This document shows positions 28,292 to 37,999 of a stretch of DNA of 64,000 nt, one piece after another (positions within the stretch are counted from its first letter, which is position 1; every line of letters begins with the position of its first letter). The notes beneath the pieces are model-generated. The model searched no databases. It was not told the origin of the DNA and saw nothing but the letters and a program-made list of their open reading frames with translations. The translations under genes and the position numbers were made by a program. Source of the DNA: Alphaproteobacteria bacterium (GTDB lineage: Bacteria > Pseudomonadota > Alphaproteobacteria > SMXS01); the NCBI GenBank assembly GCA_028284945.1, contig JANQQJ010000005.1:102237-166236 (forward strand), in the 5' to 3' direction.

Positions 28292-28942
28292 ATGAGCGCA
28301 TTAACGGTTTTGGGGCGGCTGTCCTCCTGCAATGTCCAAAAGGTGATCTGGGTTCTGGAAGAGCTTGGCCTGCCCTACGATCACATTGAGCTGGGCGGCA
28401 AGTTCGGCGGTAACAACGATCCGGACTATTTGGCCATGAATCCTAATGGCCGGGTACCGACCATTAAGGACGGCGAGCTGATCCTGTGGGAAAGCGATGC
28501 CATTGTCCGTTATCTTTGTGCCCAATACGGCGCGGGCACGCTTTGGCCCGAAGATCCCATCGCGCGCGCCCCTGTCGAACAATGGGCCACCTGGGGCACG
28601 ACTGAATTACTGGGTGACTGGATCGCGCTGTTCTGGCGACTGGTCCGCACGCCGGCAGAAAAGCGCAAAAACCACATCATCGAACGGCACCTGGCACTGA
28701 CCAGCCAGCGCATGCAGTTGCTAGACCGGCACTTGGCGGAGCACGACTATATGGTCGGAAATACCCTCACCATGGCCGATGTGCCCGCCGGCATGACGCT
28801 CTATCGCTGGTATGCGATGGAGATCGAGCGACCCGCCACACCCCACGTCGACGACTGGTACGCCAGGCTTTGCGAGCGCCCCGCCTACCAGAAGGGCATT
28901 TGCGTGCCGTTTGACGACCTGGTCGGACGGCAGGACTTTTAG
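28292..28942 (+). CDS. Glutathione S-transferase family protein
   Basis: A 216-residue GST. The N-terminal thioredoxin-like domain has the catalytic-region serine motif GRLSSCNVQKVIWVLEEL and the cis-Pro/ESDAI glutathione-binding part (GRVPTIKDGELILWESDAIV). The C-terminal helical domain follows from about residue 88, with the N-capping TMADVPAG. It conjugates or reduces electrophiles using glutathione. The ATG at 28292 is chosen as the family start. The upstream terminator suggests it has its own promoter or depends on read-through. Confidence 0.9.
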   Translation: MSALTVLGRLSSCNVQKVIWVLEELGLPYDHIELGGKFGGNNDPDYLAMNPNGRVPTIKDGELILWESDAIVRYLCAQYGAGTLWPEDPIARAPVEQWATWGTTELLGDWIALFWRLVRTPAEKRKNHIIERHLALTSQRMQLLDRHLAEHDYMVGNTLTMADVPAGMTLYRWYAMEIERPATPHVDDWYARLCERPAYQKGICVPFDDLVGRQDF

Positions 28943-29011
28943 GAGACGCCTCGACAGCGATCCCGTTGCGCCCCTACACTCCGGACAAACGCGATCACGA
29001 AGGGGAAGAAA

Positions 29012-29362
29012 ATGGGCGTCGAAATCACCAATCCAGGCAGTCAGTCGGCTGACGCGATTGAAGCCGAATTAAAAGGCCTGGGGCTGTTTTTCACACCGCT
29101 TGATGTCCCGCCGGTGGAAAACACCAGCCACTGGCATGATTTCAGCTCGGTCTTCTATATCACCGAGGGCAGCGTCCGCTTGACCGACGTGGAAAGCGGG
29201 ACCGTCCATGAAGCCGGGCCCGGTTCGCGGATTTCGGTGCCCGCCAAGGCGCTGCACCATGAATACAGCGCAGAGGGCTATAAAATCCTATTGGGCACCA
29301 CCAAGGACCCGGCAACATTCACCGGCGACGTCAATCTGCCGCCTGAGGACTTGCCTGCTTAG
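29012..29362 (+). CDS. Cupin domain protein
   Basis: A 116-residue single cupin. Motif 1 is seen as SHWHDFSSVFYITEGSVRLT (two His and downstream Glu) and motif 2 as PGSRISVPAKALHHEY. The His set suggests a bound metal. A good GGGGAAG ribosome site precedes the ATG. Function unassigned: small enzyme or binding protein. Confidence 0.8.
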   Translation: MGVEITNPGSQSADAIEAELKGLGLFFTPLDVPPVENTSHWHDFSSVFYITEGSVRLTDVESGTVHEAGPGSRISVPAKALHHEYSAEGYKILLGTTKDPATFTGDVNLPPEDLPA

Positions 29363-29455
29363 GACGTTCACGCTTCCCGCAGGTCCGGCCGTCATACCTG
29401 CCTCCCAAACCTTCCATGGCCCCGTATTTTGCACACCATGCTATGACGGCCTGCC

Positions 29456-30052
29456 ATGACCAAAGAACTTTTCAGCCTGGCCGCGACGGCGCTGACCTTC
29501 ATCGCCTACCTGCCCTATATCCGCTCGATCCAGCGGGGCCAGACCAAGCCGCATGTGTTTTCGTGGGTCATCTGGGGCACCGTGACCGTGGTGGTGTTCG
29601 GGGCGCAACTGGCCGGCGGCGCAGGCGTCGGCGCCTGGCCGATCGGCATTTCAGGGCTGATCGGCTTTTATGTCGCCGTGCTGGCCTACGTGAAGAAGGC
29701 CGACGACACGATCACGCGGACCGATTGGGTGTTCTTTCTCGCGGCCATGACCTCGTTGCCGCTGTGGTATTTCACCCATGACCCGCTCTATGCGGTCCTG
29801 GTTCCTACGACGGTCGATGTGCTGGGCTTTGGCCCCACCCTGCGCAAAGCCTATAGGAGGCCCTTTGACGAACAATTGCTGTTCTTCGTCCTGATGGGCA
29901 TCCGCAACCTACTCGCTATCGCGGCACTGGAAGTCTATTCGACAACAACGGTGCTGTTCCCTGCTGTCACGGCGCTGTCCTGTGCGGTCTTTCTGGTGGT
30001 GGTCGCCTATCGCAGGCGGGTGCTGCCGCACACAGCTGACCCCGCGCAATAG
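29456..30052 (+). CDS. Integral membrane protein, PQ-loop/SemiSWEET-like
   Basis: A 198-residue protein with about six hydrophobic helices. The first half reads AYLPYIRSIQRGQTKPHVFS and then WVIWG, close to the PQ-loop pattern (P-x2-x3-G-x-T/S-x7-W) found in SWEET/SemiSWEET sugar and lysosomal amino acid transporters; the second half shows PTTVDVLGFGPTLRKAYRRP, a possible second copy. Function is not established. It is likely an inner membrane transporter or sensor. Confidence 0.65.
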   Translation: MTKELFSLAATALTFIAYLPYIRSIQRGQTKPHVFSWVIWGTVTVVVFGAQLAGGAGVGAWPIGISGLIGFYVAVLAYVKKADDTITRTDWVFFLAAMTSLPLWYFTHDPLYAVLVPTTVDVLGFGPTLRKAYRRPFDEQLLFFVLMGIRNLLAIAALEVYSTTTVLFPAVTALSCAVFLVVVAYRRRVLPHTADPAQ

Positions 30053-30112
30053 GGCTCGCCCCCCGGGGCAAAATCAGCCAATCTGCTGAGCCAGGGAACA
30101 GGGGAGGCCACC

Positions 30113-31015
30113 ATGCGCATCAGCATTTCCGTTTCGTCATCGCATGCCACCACGGATGCGCAGACCGGCGCGCGGCATATGATCGAACGCGCCAAGGCAG
30201 CGGGCGACGTGGGGCTGGAGGCGCTGTTCATTGGCGACCATCACGTCACCGCGTTCAACTATTTCCAGAACAACGCGATTCTGGGCCGCATGCTGGCGGG
30301 CTGGAGCGACAAGCCCTATGGCGCGCTTTATCTGCTGCCACTCTGGAATCCGGTGCTGCTAGCCGAACAGATCGGCACCCTAGCAGCGCTGGCGCCGGGG
30401 CGCTTCATCATGCAGTGCGGTCTGGGGGACCAGCAACAGGGCGACGGGATGGGCATCGATATGTCGAAACGGGTCGGCCTGTTCGAGAGCAGCCTGAAAG
30501 TCATGCGCGCGCTGTGGGCCGGCGAGACGGTCGATGAAGACAAATATTGGGGGCTGAAAGGTGCGCGGATCAACCCCGTCCCGTTAGAACCGGTCGAAGT
30601 GTGGGTTGGCGCCCTGGTGCCCAAAGCTATTGAGCGCGCCGCCCGGGTCGGCGATGGCTGGCTCGCCGCACCCAATCTGACCCACAACCAGGCCGGTGAC
30701 GCATCGGGCCGGTATCAAGACGCCTGCAGCAAGCATTCAAAGTCGCCCAGCGCCACCGCCATCCGCCGCGATATCTTTATCGGCGCCACAACGGAAGAAG
30801 CAAAGGCGGTCGTCCAACCCTATATCGATGGCGGCTATCGCGGCATCAATCCTGAAGCGTTGATGTTCGGTTCTCCTGAAGACGTGGCCGGCCAGATGCG
30901 GCAGTTCGCTGATATGGGCTATACGGACATCGTCGTCCGCAATATCAGCACGGATCAAAATGAAGCGCTCGCCACCATTGAACGGCTGGCCGATGTGCGG
31001 GCGCTTTTGGACTAG
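30113..31015 (+). CDS. LLM-class (luciferase-like) flavin-dependent oxidoreductase
   Basis: A 300-residue TIM-barrel protein using FMN or F420. Family patterns include LEALFIGDHH, the LAALAPGRF segment, NPVPLEPVEVWVGALVP and ERAARVGDGWLAAP. It likely performs a monooxygenation. A GGGAGG ribosome site precedes the ATG. Its TAG interlocks with the stop of the convergent ABM-fold gene. Confidence 0.88.
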   Translation: MRISISVSSSHATTDAQTGARHMIERAKAAGDVGLEALFIGDHHVTAFNYFQNNAILGRMLAGWSDKPYGALYLLPLWNPVLLAEQIGTLAALAPGRFIMQCGLGDQQQGDGMGIDMSKRVGLFESSLKVMRALWAGETVDEDKYWGLKGARINPVPLEPVEVWVGALVPKAIERAARVGDGWLAAPNLTHNQAGDASGRYQDACSKHSKSPSATAIRRDIFIGATTEEAKAVVQPYIDGGYRGINPEALMFGSPEDVAGQMRQFADMGYTDIVVRNISTDQNEALATIERLADVRALLD

Positions 31016-31356
31016 GCGGTAAAGAAATCCGCCCTTGGAGTGCCGGTGTCGTCATAGACCGGTTCGATAAGGTCAACGCGGTACTTTTTGAAGTCGGAGC
31101 CCTTGCGCGGATATTTCGCCAGATGCGCGCCCATATCCTTGTACCAGTGGTCGGAAAAATGCGCGGCCAGGTCGGCCTCTTCGACCCATTCCTCATAGAC
31201 GTGGAGGCGACCGGGCACGAAGGGATCAGCGGTCCAGATATAGTGGATACAGCCCTTTTCCGTGTAGGCGCCTTCAATATGCGCCCGCGCCGTTTGAATC
31301 AGCTTAGACACGTCGTCCATATCGAAATCGGCATAGCCCGCGATGATAATCGCCAT
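31012..31356 (-). CDS. Antibiotic biosynthesis monooxygenase (ABM) fold protein
   Basis: A 114-residue dimeric alpha/beta-barrel protein: ARAHIEGAYTEKGCIHYIWT, RLHVYEEWVEEADLAAHFS and the terminal strand are the YgiN/ABM pattern. It may act as a cofactor-free quinone-forming monooxygenase or stress protein. A strong GAGGAG ribosome site precedes the ATG. Confidence 0.83.
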   Translation of the reverse strand: MAIIIAGYADFDMDDVSKLIQTARAHIEGAYTEKGCIHYIWTADPFVPGRLHVYEEWVEEADLAAHFSDHWYKDMGAHLAKYPRKGSDFKKYRVDLIEPVYDDTGTPRADFFTA

Positions 31357-31442
31357 TCTTTTCTCCTCGTTTCAGATCAGTCGTTTTCTACCCCGGCTGC
31401 GGGAGTGTGCAAACAGCATGGAGTTCATGACCCTGGGTGGCG

Positions 31443-32408
31443 TCAAAGCTGCAACCGCCAGAACCGGATGCGGTCTTCCTCGATCCATCGGCGCAAGCGT
31501 CTACCCCGGCGGTCCGCCAGAAGGTGGGGCCGGTCAGCCGTATGCTCGAAACAGAATTTCTTTGGCAGCGCCGTATAGAGCGACCGGGGCGGCTGCCCCC
31601 AATTGAGCTCCTTCAGCAGGTTGCCGGAGTCGAAATCGTGGATGAAGATGTCCTTGATGCCCAGTTCGCGGGACAGAAACCAAAGCGCAGCAGACAGAAG
31701 CGCCTCATCCCACATGCCGACATGGGCGCTTAACACGTGCGTGATGTATTGCTGCAGGCCCCGCGCTTTATAGGAGCCGCCCCAGAATTCGATCTCGCCA
31801 TTGATGACGTCAGGATCGTCAGCAAGATCCTCTTCCAGAAACCCCGCCGCCCGGCGCGCCTTTCGGACCCAGTCGGTCTGGAGTTCCTCGATCAGCGCCT
31901 GGCCGTTGGCCAGATCGATATCCAGCCGTGCCCAGGCCAGCGTGTGCAAGCCCCGGTCAGATATGGGATGACCGGTATATTCGAACGGCCGGACGTTTTG
32001 GTCCCCAACAAGCTCTGCATAGGGGCCGTCATGCTTCGATGAGAAATTGAGTTGCAGCACCAGGTTAAGACCCGGCCTTGAGGTCTGATGGTGATAAGGC
32101 TCCCACCGATGCTTGCGGGGTTCTCCCCACTGGCCCAGCGTGAGCAGATAGCATTCGTGCTCCGCGGGCCACGCTGCATCAAAATCCCAACCCGAAACCG
32201 CGCCTGACCCCGCCTCGCTCAGGATCGGCTGAACAATGGGCCGGGATAGAAGCTTGCCGAACCGTGTCTGGCGCAAATCAGCAAGCTGCATGCCATCACG
32301 GGCCGCGTATTCAAGCAGCAGCAGCGCATAACGGTCCTTGAAGTACCGGAAGAAAGTTTTGCCCTTGGGCAGAACGTTGATGATTTCCTGGAGTTCGTCA
32401 TGCTTCAT
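31443..32408 (-). CDS. Conserved-looking hypothetical protein, 321 residues
   Basis: I do not recognise this family. The product is soluble and rich in Trp and charged residues, without signal peptide or membrane segment. Features: an N-terminal helix with FFRYFKDRYALLLLEYAARD, a His-rich middle (WEPYHHQTSRPGLNLVLQLN), the segment ALIEELQTDWVRKARRAAGF and a C-terminal IHDFDSGNLLKELNWGQPPR followed by LYTALPKKFCF. The last two segments could form a nucleic acid or nucleotide site, but I see no known catalytic motif. A strong GGAGGGG ribosome site and high-GC codon use support a real gene. It is preceded by a divergent cupin gene. Confidence 0.7.
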   Translation of the reverse strand: MKHDELQEIINVLPKGKTFFRYFKDRYALLLLEYAARDGMQLADLRQTRFGKLLSRPIVQPILSEAGSGAVSGWDFDAAWPAEHECYLLTLGQWGEPRKHRWEPYHHQTSRPGLNLVLQLNFSSKHDGPYAELVGDQNVRPFEYTGHPISDRGLHTLAWARLDIDLANGQALIEELQTDWVRKARRAAGFLEEDLADDPDVINGEIEFWGGSYKARGLQQYITHVLSAHVGMWDEALLSAALWFLSRELGIKDIFIHDFDSGNLLKELNWGQPPRSLYTALPKKFCFEHTADRPHLLADRRGRRLRRWIEEDRIRFWRLQL

Positions 32409-32509
32409 GATCCCCTCCTGTCATCGGAGGCCGCGTCTCATTATCGGTCTGGTGTTCTGGTGCGGCCGCAAGGTGCTACGCTACGCCATCAAAAATCAAC
32501 AGGTGCGTG

Positions 32510-32863
32510 ATGAAAATTCTCAGACTTTATGCAGACGCCGACGGCGAAAGCCACGTCGAGGACATGGAAATCGAGATGGAAACAGATGGTCCATCCGGGC
32601 GCGTGTCACCGGTCTGGCCGGTCAAGGATGTGATCTTTCGTGAGATCGTGCCCGGCGGCTCGGCCGACTGGCACCCGGCGCCACGGCGGCAGCTGGCGGT
32701 GGTTCTATCTGGCGAAGCCGAATTGGAAGTCAGCGACGGCACCAAGCGGCACATCCGTCCTGGCCAGGCATTCCTGATCGAAGATACAACGGGCAAAGGC
32801 CATATGAATCATTGGCTGGACGACGAGGTCCACGAATTCGTCTTTATGCCGCTAGCGGATTAG
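32510..32863 (+). CDS. Cupin domain protein
   Basis: A 117-residue cupin with WHPAPRRQLAVVLSGEAELE as motif 1 and RPGQAFLIEDTTGKGHMNHW as motif 2. It is a different subfamily from the cupin at 29012 and keeps only part of the His set in motif 1. ATG 32510 is the start; the GTG three bases before is possible. Divergent from the 321-residue hypothetical gene. Confidence 0.78.
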   Translation: MKILRLYADADGESHVEDMEIEMETDGPSGRVSPVWPVKDVIFREIVPGGSADWHPAPRRQLAVVLSGEAELEVSDGTKRHIRPGQAFLIEDTTGKGHMNHWLDDEVHEFVFMPLAD

Positions 32864-32974
32864 GAAAGGCAGAGACGCTAGGGAAGTTGGGCGAGCCAAG
32901 CACGAACAGCCCGGCTTCGTTCCACTGCGGCGCGGCATCTTCTTCGCGCGCTTCGGCTTGTCACGCCAAAGCTA

Positions 32975-32995
32975 GATTTTGGCAAAGCCAAAATC
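32975..32995 (-). terminator. Hairpin downstream of tRNA-Ala (possible terminator)
   Basis: GATTTTGGC-AAA-GCCAAAATC: perfect 9-base arms with a 3-base loop, 12 bases after the tRNA 3' end. On the minus strand it is followed by TAGCTTT rather than a long T run, so termination is likely but not certain. Confidence 0.5.
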
Positions 32996-33007
32996 AGCGA
33001 AGGCGGA

Positions 33008-33083
<76 letters not shown>

Positions 33084-33217
33084 ACATGCTTTGCAGCGGC
33101 GCGTAACATGTCGACGCAAAGGCCCAAAGTCAAGCTGCCTCGCCGCCTGCTTCATTCCCGTCTTGCACGCGTTCCAGCGCCGTATTACACCAGCACCGGA
33201 TAGTCGAGGAACGGGCT

Positions 33218-33529
33218 TTGAACGCGCTTTACACCCTTGTTTACATGGTCTTCACCGGGCTGATCTGGATCGTCGTGATCTGGGCCATTGCCAGCTGGCT
33301 GATCGCTTTCAACGTGATCAACAACCGGAACCAGTTCGTCTATAGTCTAATGCGCGGGATCGAAGGTCTGCTGGAGCCAATGCTGCGGCCAATACGCCGG
33401 ATTCTGCCCATGGCAGGGGGTGTCGATTTTTCACCCATGGTGCTGTTGATCATCCTTTATGTGCTGCGTGTCTTTATCCTGAACGACATCTTCCCATGGC
33501 TGTTCGGCCCCCGGGCCTATATCGGATGA
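33218..33529 (+). CDS. YggT family membrane protein
   Basis: A 103-residue protein with two YggT-type hydrophobic segments and the conserved EPMLRPIRRILPMAGGVDFS loop. YggT proteins are linked to osmotic or cell-envelope functions, without a known reaction. A TTG start at 33218 is chosen because GAGGA lies 8 bases upstream; ATG 33245 would cut into the first membrane segment. It lies just before folD. Confidence 0.85.
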   Translation: MNALYTLVYMVFTGLIWIVVIWAIASWLIAFNVINNRNQFVYSLMRGIEGLLEPMLRPIRRILPMAGGVDFSPMVLLIILYVLRVFILNDIFPWLFGPRAYIG

Positions 33530-33587
33530 CGAGAGGCCCGGTCATTCAAGACTTGCCCGCAAACACCTCCCGGCCTGGACCTGATGC

Positions 33588-34484
33588 ATGAGTGAACCGG
33601 TTATCATCGACGGCAAGGCCTTCGCCGCAAATCTGCGGACACGGGTGGCAAAGCAGGTTGAAATCCTGAAAGCCGAGCATGACTTGACCCCCGGCCTGGC
33701 TGTTGTCCTGGTGGGTGAGGATGCGGCCAGCGCTGTCTATGTCCGGTCCAAGCGCAAACAGACCGTTGAAGCGGGCATGAACTCATTCGAGTTCAACAAG
33801 CCAGCCGACACGGCGGAAGACGCGCTGCTGGGCATCATCGATGATCTGAACGCGGACCCGGCGGTCCACGGCATTCTGGTGCAATTGCCCCTGCCCCGGC
33901 CCCTTGACGAAATCCGCATCACCCAGGCGATCGACCCGGACAAGGATGTGGACGGGTTGAGCTATGTCAACGCCGGGCGGCTTGTCGCGGGCGCGGATGG
34001 TCTGTTCCCCTGCACACCGACCGGCTGCATGATGATGATCGAAGATCAGTTGGGCGCCAACCTTGCTGGAAAACGCGCGCTGGTGATCGGCCGGTCGAAC
34101 CTGGTCGGCAAGCCGATCTCGCTGATGCTGCAGCGGGCCAATGCCACCGTCACCATGGCACATTCCCGCACCGACGACTTGCCCGGCGAATGCCGGCGCG
34201 CCGATATTCTGGTCGCCGCCGTCGGCCGCCCTGAAATGGTGCGCGGCGGCTGGATCAAACACGGGGCGACGGTGATCGATGTCGGCATCAACCGCATCCC
34301 GAAAGACGACGGTAAGACGCGGCTGGTCGGTGACGTCTGCTATGATGAAGCGTTGGAGCGCGCCTCTGCCATCACGCCGGTGCCGGGCGGCGTCGGCCCG
34401 ATGACCGTAGCCTGCCTTCTGGCCAACACGGTCACTGCCGCCTGCCGCAAGGCGGGCGTCCCCATTCCGGAGATTGACGAATGA
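33588..34484 (+). CDS. folD: Methylenetetrahydrofolate dehydrogenase / cyclohydrolase
   Basis: A 298-residue bifunctional enzyme interconverting 5,10-methylene-THF and 10-formyl-THF with NADP. The catalytic-region [15 protein letters not shown] (Tyr and Lys), [25 protein letters not shown], the nucleotide-binding [14 protein letters not shown] and the C-terminal [15 protein letters not shown] are all present. Its TGA overlaps the ATG of the next small gene (ATGA). Confidence 0.96.
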   Translation: MSEPVIIDGKAFAANLRTRVAKQVEILKAEHDLTPGLAVVLVGEDAASAVYVRSKRKQTVEAGMNSFEFNKPADTAEDALLGIIDDLNADPAVHGILVQLPLPRPLDEIRITQAIDPDKDVDGLSYVNAGRLVAGADGLFPCTPTGCMMMIEDQLGANLAGKRALVIGRSNLVGKPISLMLQRANATVTMAHSRTDDLPGECRRADILVAAVGRPEMVRGGWIKHGATVIDVGINRIPKDDGKTRLVGDVCYDEALERASAITPVPGGVGPMTVACLLANTVTAACRKAGVPIPEIDE

Positions 34485-34747
34485 TCAGAACCCTCGCCGC
34501 CACCGTCTTTACCTGTGCAGTCCTGTCAGGCGCCGCGCTGGCGCAGGACACTCAGATTGAGGTCAACCCACCTGCCCAGGGCCCCTGGACGGCACCGCAG
34601 GTCTGTTTCCTGGACGGCAAGGCGTTCAGCATCAACGCCCAGGTCTGCAACACGGGCCGCGGCACAAAAGGCAACCGCCTTCTTGAATGCAAGGAAGGCA
34701 AAGACGGCAGACCGGTCAAGTGGGATGTGATGGGGAACGTCTGTTAA
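34481..34747 (+). CDS. Small secreted Cys-containing protein
   Basis: An 88-residue precursor with a signal peptide ([17 protein letters not shown], cleavage after ALA). The mature ~66 residues carry four Cys (in QVCFLDG, AQVCNTG, LLECKEG and GNVC), enough for two disulfides, with GKAFSINA between the first two. I do not recognise a named family. It is translationally coupled to folD by an ATGA overlap and likely acts in the periplasm. Confidence 0.75.
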   Translation: MIRTLAATVFTCAVLSGAALAQDTQIEVNPPAQGPWTAPQVCFLDGKAFSINAQVCNTGRGTKGNRLLECKEGKDGRPVKWDVMGNVC

Positions 34748-34762
34748 GCCGGCACGGGACGG

Positions 34763-35995
34763 TCACTCGTAGTCTGGTCCCTTTTGAACGTTACCGCGCT
34801 GACCCAGTAGCCTCAACCGCAGCGCATTCAACTTGATGAACCCGCCGGCGTCACGCTGGTCATAAACCTCGTCCTCTTCGAAGGTGACATGTTCCATCGA
34901 GTAGAGGCTTTCAGGCGACTTGCGGCCAACACAGGTCGCATTGCCCTTATAAAGCTTCATCCGCACGGTGCCGGTCACAGGGGCCTGGCTTTCATCGATC
35001 AGCGCCTGCAGCATTTCCCGCTCAGGTGAGAACCAGAAGCCATTATAAATCAGCTCTGCATAGCGTGGCATGATCTCGTCCTTCAGATGCGCGGCACCAC
35101 GGTCCAGCGTGATGCTTTCCATCGCCCGGTGCGCATGCAGCAGGATGGTACCGCCCGGCGTTTCATAGATGCCGCGGCTCTTCATCCCGACAAACCGGTT
35201 TTCCAACAGGTCGAGCCGGCCAATGCCATTGGCGCCACCCAACTCGTTCAAGCGGGTGAGCAGGTCCGCCGGACCGAGTTTCTGGCCGTCCACCGCAACC
35301 GGATCGCCATGTTCGAAATCGATCTCGATATAGGTCGATTTGTCCGGTGCATCTTCAGGAGCGACCGAGCGCGAATAAACATGCTCATCCGCTTCAACCC
35401 ACGGGTCCTCAAGGGCTTTGCCTTCAGCGGAGATGTGCAGAAGATTGGCATCAACCGAGAACGGCGCTTCGCCGCGCTTATCCTTGGGGATCGGAATCTG
35501 ATGGTCTTCAGCAAACTTTATCAGCTTGGTGCGCGAGTTCAGATCCCATTCCCGCCACGGCGCGATCACCTTGATGTCCGGGTCTAACGCGTAATAGGCA
35601 AGCTCATAGCGCACCTGGTCATTACCCTTACCCGTTGAGCCATGGCTGACCGCATCAGCCCCTAACTCTTGAGCAATTTCAATTTGCCGCTTGGCAATCA
35701 ACGGGCGGGCGATGGACGTACCGAGCAGATACTGGCCTTCGTAGACCGTATTGGCGCGGAACATGGGAAACACATAATCGCGGACAAATTCGTCGCGCAG
35801 GTCCTCGATATAAATCTGTTTGACGCCCAGCATTTCCGCTTTGGCGCGCGCGGGTTCCAATTCCTCACCTTGACCCAAGTCGGCGGTGAAGGTGATCACC
35901 TCGCAGTCATATGTTTCCCGCAGCCATTTCAGAATGACGGAGGTATCCAGCCCGCCTGAATAGGCCAGCACGACTTTGTTGATCTTGTCGCTCAT
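34763..35995 (-). CDS. argG: Argininosuccinate synthase
   Basis: A 410-residue enzyme joining citrulline and aspartate with ATP in arginine synthesis. Motifs: the PP-loop [28 protein letters not shown], and the [17 protein letters not shown] region. ATG 35995 gives the standard start. The gene is divergent from asnB. Confidence 0.97.
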   Translation of the reverse strand: MSDKINKVVLAYSGGLDTSVILKWLRETYDCEVITFTADLGQGEELEPARAKAEMLGVKQIYIEDLRDEFVRDYVFPMFRANTVYEGQYLLGTSIARPLIAKRQIEIAQELGADAVSHGSTGKGNDQVRYELAYYALDPDIKVIAPWREWDLNSRTKLIKFAEDHQIPIPKDKRGEAPFSVDANLLHISAEGKALEDPWVEADEHVYSRSVAPEDAPDKSTYIEIDFEHGDPVAVDGQKLGPADLLTRLNELGGANGIGRLDLLENRFVGMKSRGIYETPGGTILLHAHRAMESITLDRGAAHLKDEIMPRYAELIYNGFWFSPEREMLQALIDESQAPVTGTVRMKLYKGNATCVGRKSPESLYSMEHVTFEEDEVYDQRDAGGFIKLNALRLRLLGQRGNVQKGPDYE

Positions 35996-36103
35996 GGTTC
36001 CAGTCCCAGAATTGAAGCGGCGGAGTATAGGCATAAGCCGCTTCCGGGCAAGGCGCGCTTTTTGCTGCCGCGTTGCCGGGTTGGTCTGCTATTCAAGACG
36101 GCA

Positions 36104-37999
36104 ATGTGCGGACTGGCGGGCATTTTCGATACCACGGGCAAGCGTTCCGTTGACCGTGAACTGTTGCGGCGGATGACGGACGCCCTGACCCACCGGGGGC
36201 CTGACGGCTCCGGCCTTCATGTCGAACCTGGATTGGGGCTGGGGCACCGGCGCCTGTCGATCATCGATATTGAACAGGGCGCCCAACCGATGGTCGAGCC
36301 AGACTCCGGCGTGGTTGTCAGTTTCAATGGCGAAATCTACAACTTCCCGGCCCTGATCGAGCAGTTGTCGGCCAAGGGATACCGATTTCAGACCCGCTGC
36401 GATACGGAAGTCATTTTGCATGCCTGGCGCGAATGGGGGCCGGATTGCCTGGACCACTTTGACGGCATGTTCGCCTTCGCGCTGTGGGACCCCCGTGAAG
36501 AAACCCTGTTTTTGGCCCGGGACCGCTTCGGCAAAAAACCGCTTTACTACGCAACACTCGGCAACGGGTTGCTGATTTTCGGGTCGGAACTGAAAGCCTT
36601 GATGCACCACCCCGACCTGCCGCGCGATATCGACCCACAGGCGGTCGAGGACTATTTCAGCCTGGGGTACATTCCCGACCCCAAATCGATCTACAAGGCG
36701 GTGCGCAAGCTCCCTGCCGGACAGTGCATCCTGTGGCAACGAGGTAGCACCCCAAAACACAGGACCTATTGGGTTATCCCGCTGACCGGCGGCTCCGAAG
36801 CCGGCAGGCCCGACGATCTTGTGGCGCGGCTGCGTGATGCGACAGCCGAACGGCTGATCTCTGACGTGCCGCTGGGGGCCTTTTTGTCCGGTGGCGTCGA
36901 CTCAGGCAGCGTGGTCTCCCAGATGGCCGGTTTGATATCGTCGCCGGTAAAGACGTTCACCATCGGCTATGACGATGCTGAAGAGGACGAAAGCGACCTT
37001 GCCCAGATTGTGGCCAAGCGTTACGGCACCGATCACACGCTCAAGAAGGTCGACCCCGACGATTTCGACCTGGTGACGCATCTGGCTGCGATATATGACG
37101 AACCGTTCGGCGACAGTTCCGCCATGCCGACCTTCCGGGTTTCAGAGCTGGCCCGCCAATCTGTCACCGTCGCACTGTCAGGCGATGGTGGCGATGAACT
37201 GCTGGCCGGATATGCCCGGTATCATGGCTATTTGCGCCTGCGGCAGGTTCGAAATCGTTTTCCGGACTGGCTTCACAAACCCCTCTTTGGCACCATCGCC
37301 GCGCTTTATCCCAAGGCTGACTGGGCCCCGCGGCGACTGCGTGGCAAGAGCAGCTTTCAGCAACTGGCGCTCAGTGATTTAGAGGCGCATTTCCACACCG
37401 TCTCGGCAATGAGCAGCGACATTAAACAGCGCATATATGCCGGAGATTTCTACAGGACCCTTGGCGGCTATCGGGGAATCGAGGCGCAGCGACCGCATTG
37501 GGACCGGGCGAAGGACGCTGATCTTCTAACGCGCATGCAGTACACCGACATCAAGACCTGGTTGCCCAGCGATATCCTGACCAAGGTTGACCGGGCGAGT
37601 ATGGCCAACAGCCTGGAGGTGCGCTCCCCCCTGCTTGATCACCGGCTGGGCGCGTGGGCCCTGAACCTGCCGCCCTCCAGCAAGCTCCAAAATGGCGTCG
37701 GTAAGGCTGCGCTCAAAAAGGCGATGGAGCCCTATTTGCCGAATGATCTGCTCTACCGCACGAAACAGGGATTTGCGCCGCCACTGGACAATTGGATGCG
37801 CCACGGCGCGAAGGACTTTGTCCATGATGCGTTAACCTCAGACCGTCTGCTGAACAGCGGTTTCATTGACGCACAAGAGGTCAGCAATCTCGTCAACATG
37901 CACCAGAGCGGCCGCCGCAAGCTGGGCCGCGAACTATGGTTGCTTCTGATGTTCCATGGCTTCCTGGAGCATGACGCAACCTATGGCCGCGCCTCATGA
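36104..37999 (+). CDS. asnB: Asparagine synthase (glutamine-hydrolysing), exosortase-associated type
   Basis: A 631-residue class B asparagine synthetase. The N-terminal glutaminase domain starts at Cys2 (MCGLAGIFDT), so the nucleophile is present after Met removal. It is followed by LTHRGPDGSG and GHRRLSIIDI. The synthetase domain carries the PP-loop FLSGGVDSGSV and SGDGGDELLAGY. The size and pairing with a GT4 glycosyltransferase resemble amidotransferases found in exosortase A/exopolysaccharide loci. It may amidate a sugar or peptide precursor rather than make free asparagine. The ATG of the next gene overlaps its stop. Confidence 0.9.
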   Translation: MCGLAGIFDTTGKRSVDRELLRRMTDALTHRGPDGSGLHVEPGLGLGHRRLSIIDIEQGAQPMVEPDSGVVVSFNGEIYNFPALIEQLSAKGYRFQTRCDTEVILHAWREWGPDCLDHFDGMFAFALWDPREETLFLARDRFGKKPLYYATLGNGLLIFGSELKALMHHPDLPRDIDPQAVEDYFSLGYIPDPKSIYKAVRKLPAGQCILWQRGSTPKHRTYWVIPLTGGSEAGRPDDLVARLRDATAERLISDVPLGAFLSGGVDSGSVVSQMAGLISSPVKTFTIGYDDAEEDESDLAQIVAKRYGTDHTLKKVDPDDFDLVTHLAAIYDEPFGDSSAMPTFRVSELARQSVTVALSGDGGDELLAGYARYHGYLRLRQVRNRFPDWLHKPLFGTIAALYPKADWAPRRLRGKSSFQQLALSDLEAHFHTVSAMSSDIKQRIYAGDFYRTLGGYRGIEAQRPHWDRAKDADLLTRMQYTDIKTWLPSDILTKVDRASMANSLEVRSPLLDHRLGAWALNLPPSSKLQNGVGKAALKKAMEPYLPNDLLYRTKQGFAPPLDNWMRHGAKDFVHDALTSDRLLNSGFIDAQEVSNLVNMHQSGRRKLGRELWLLLMFHGFLEHDATYGRAS

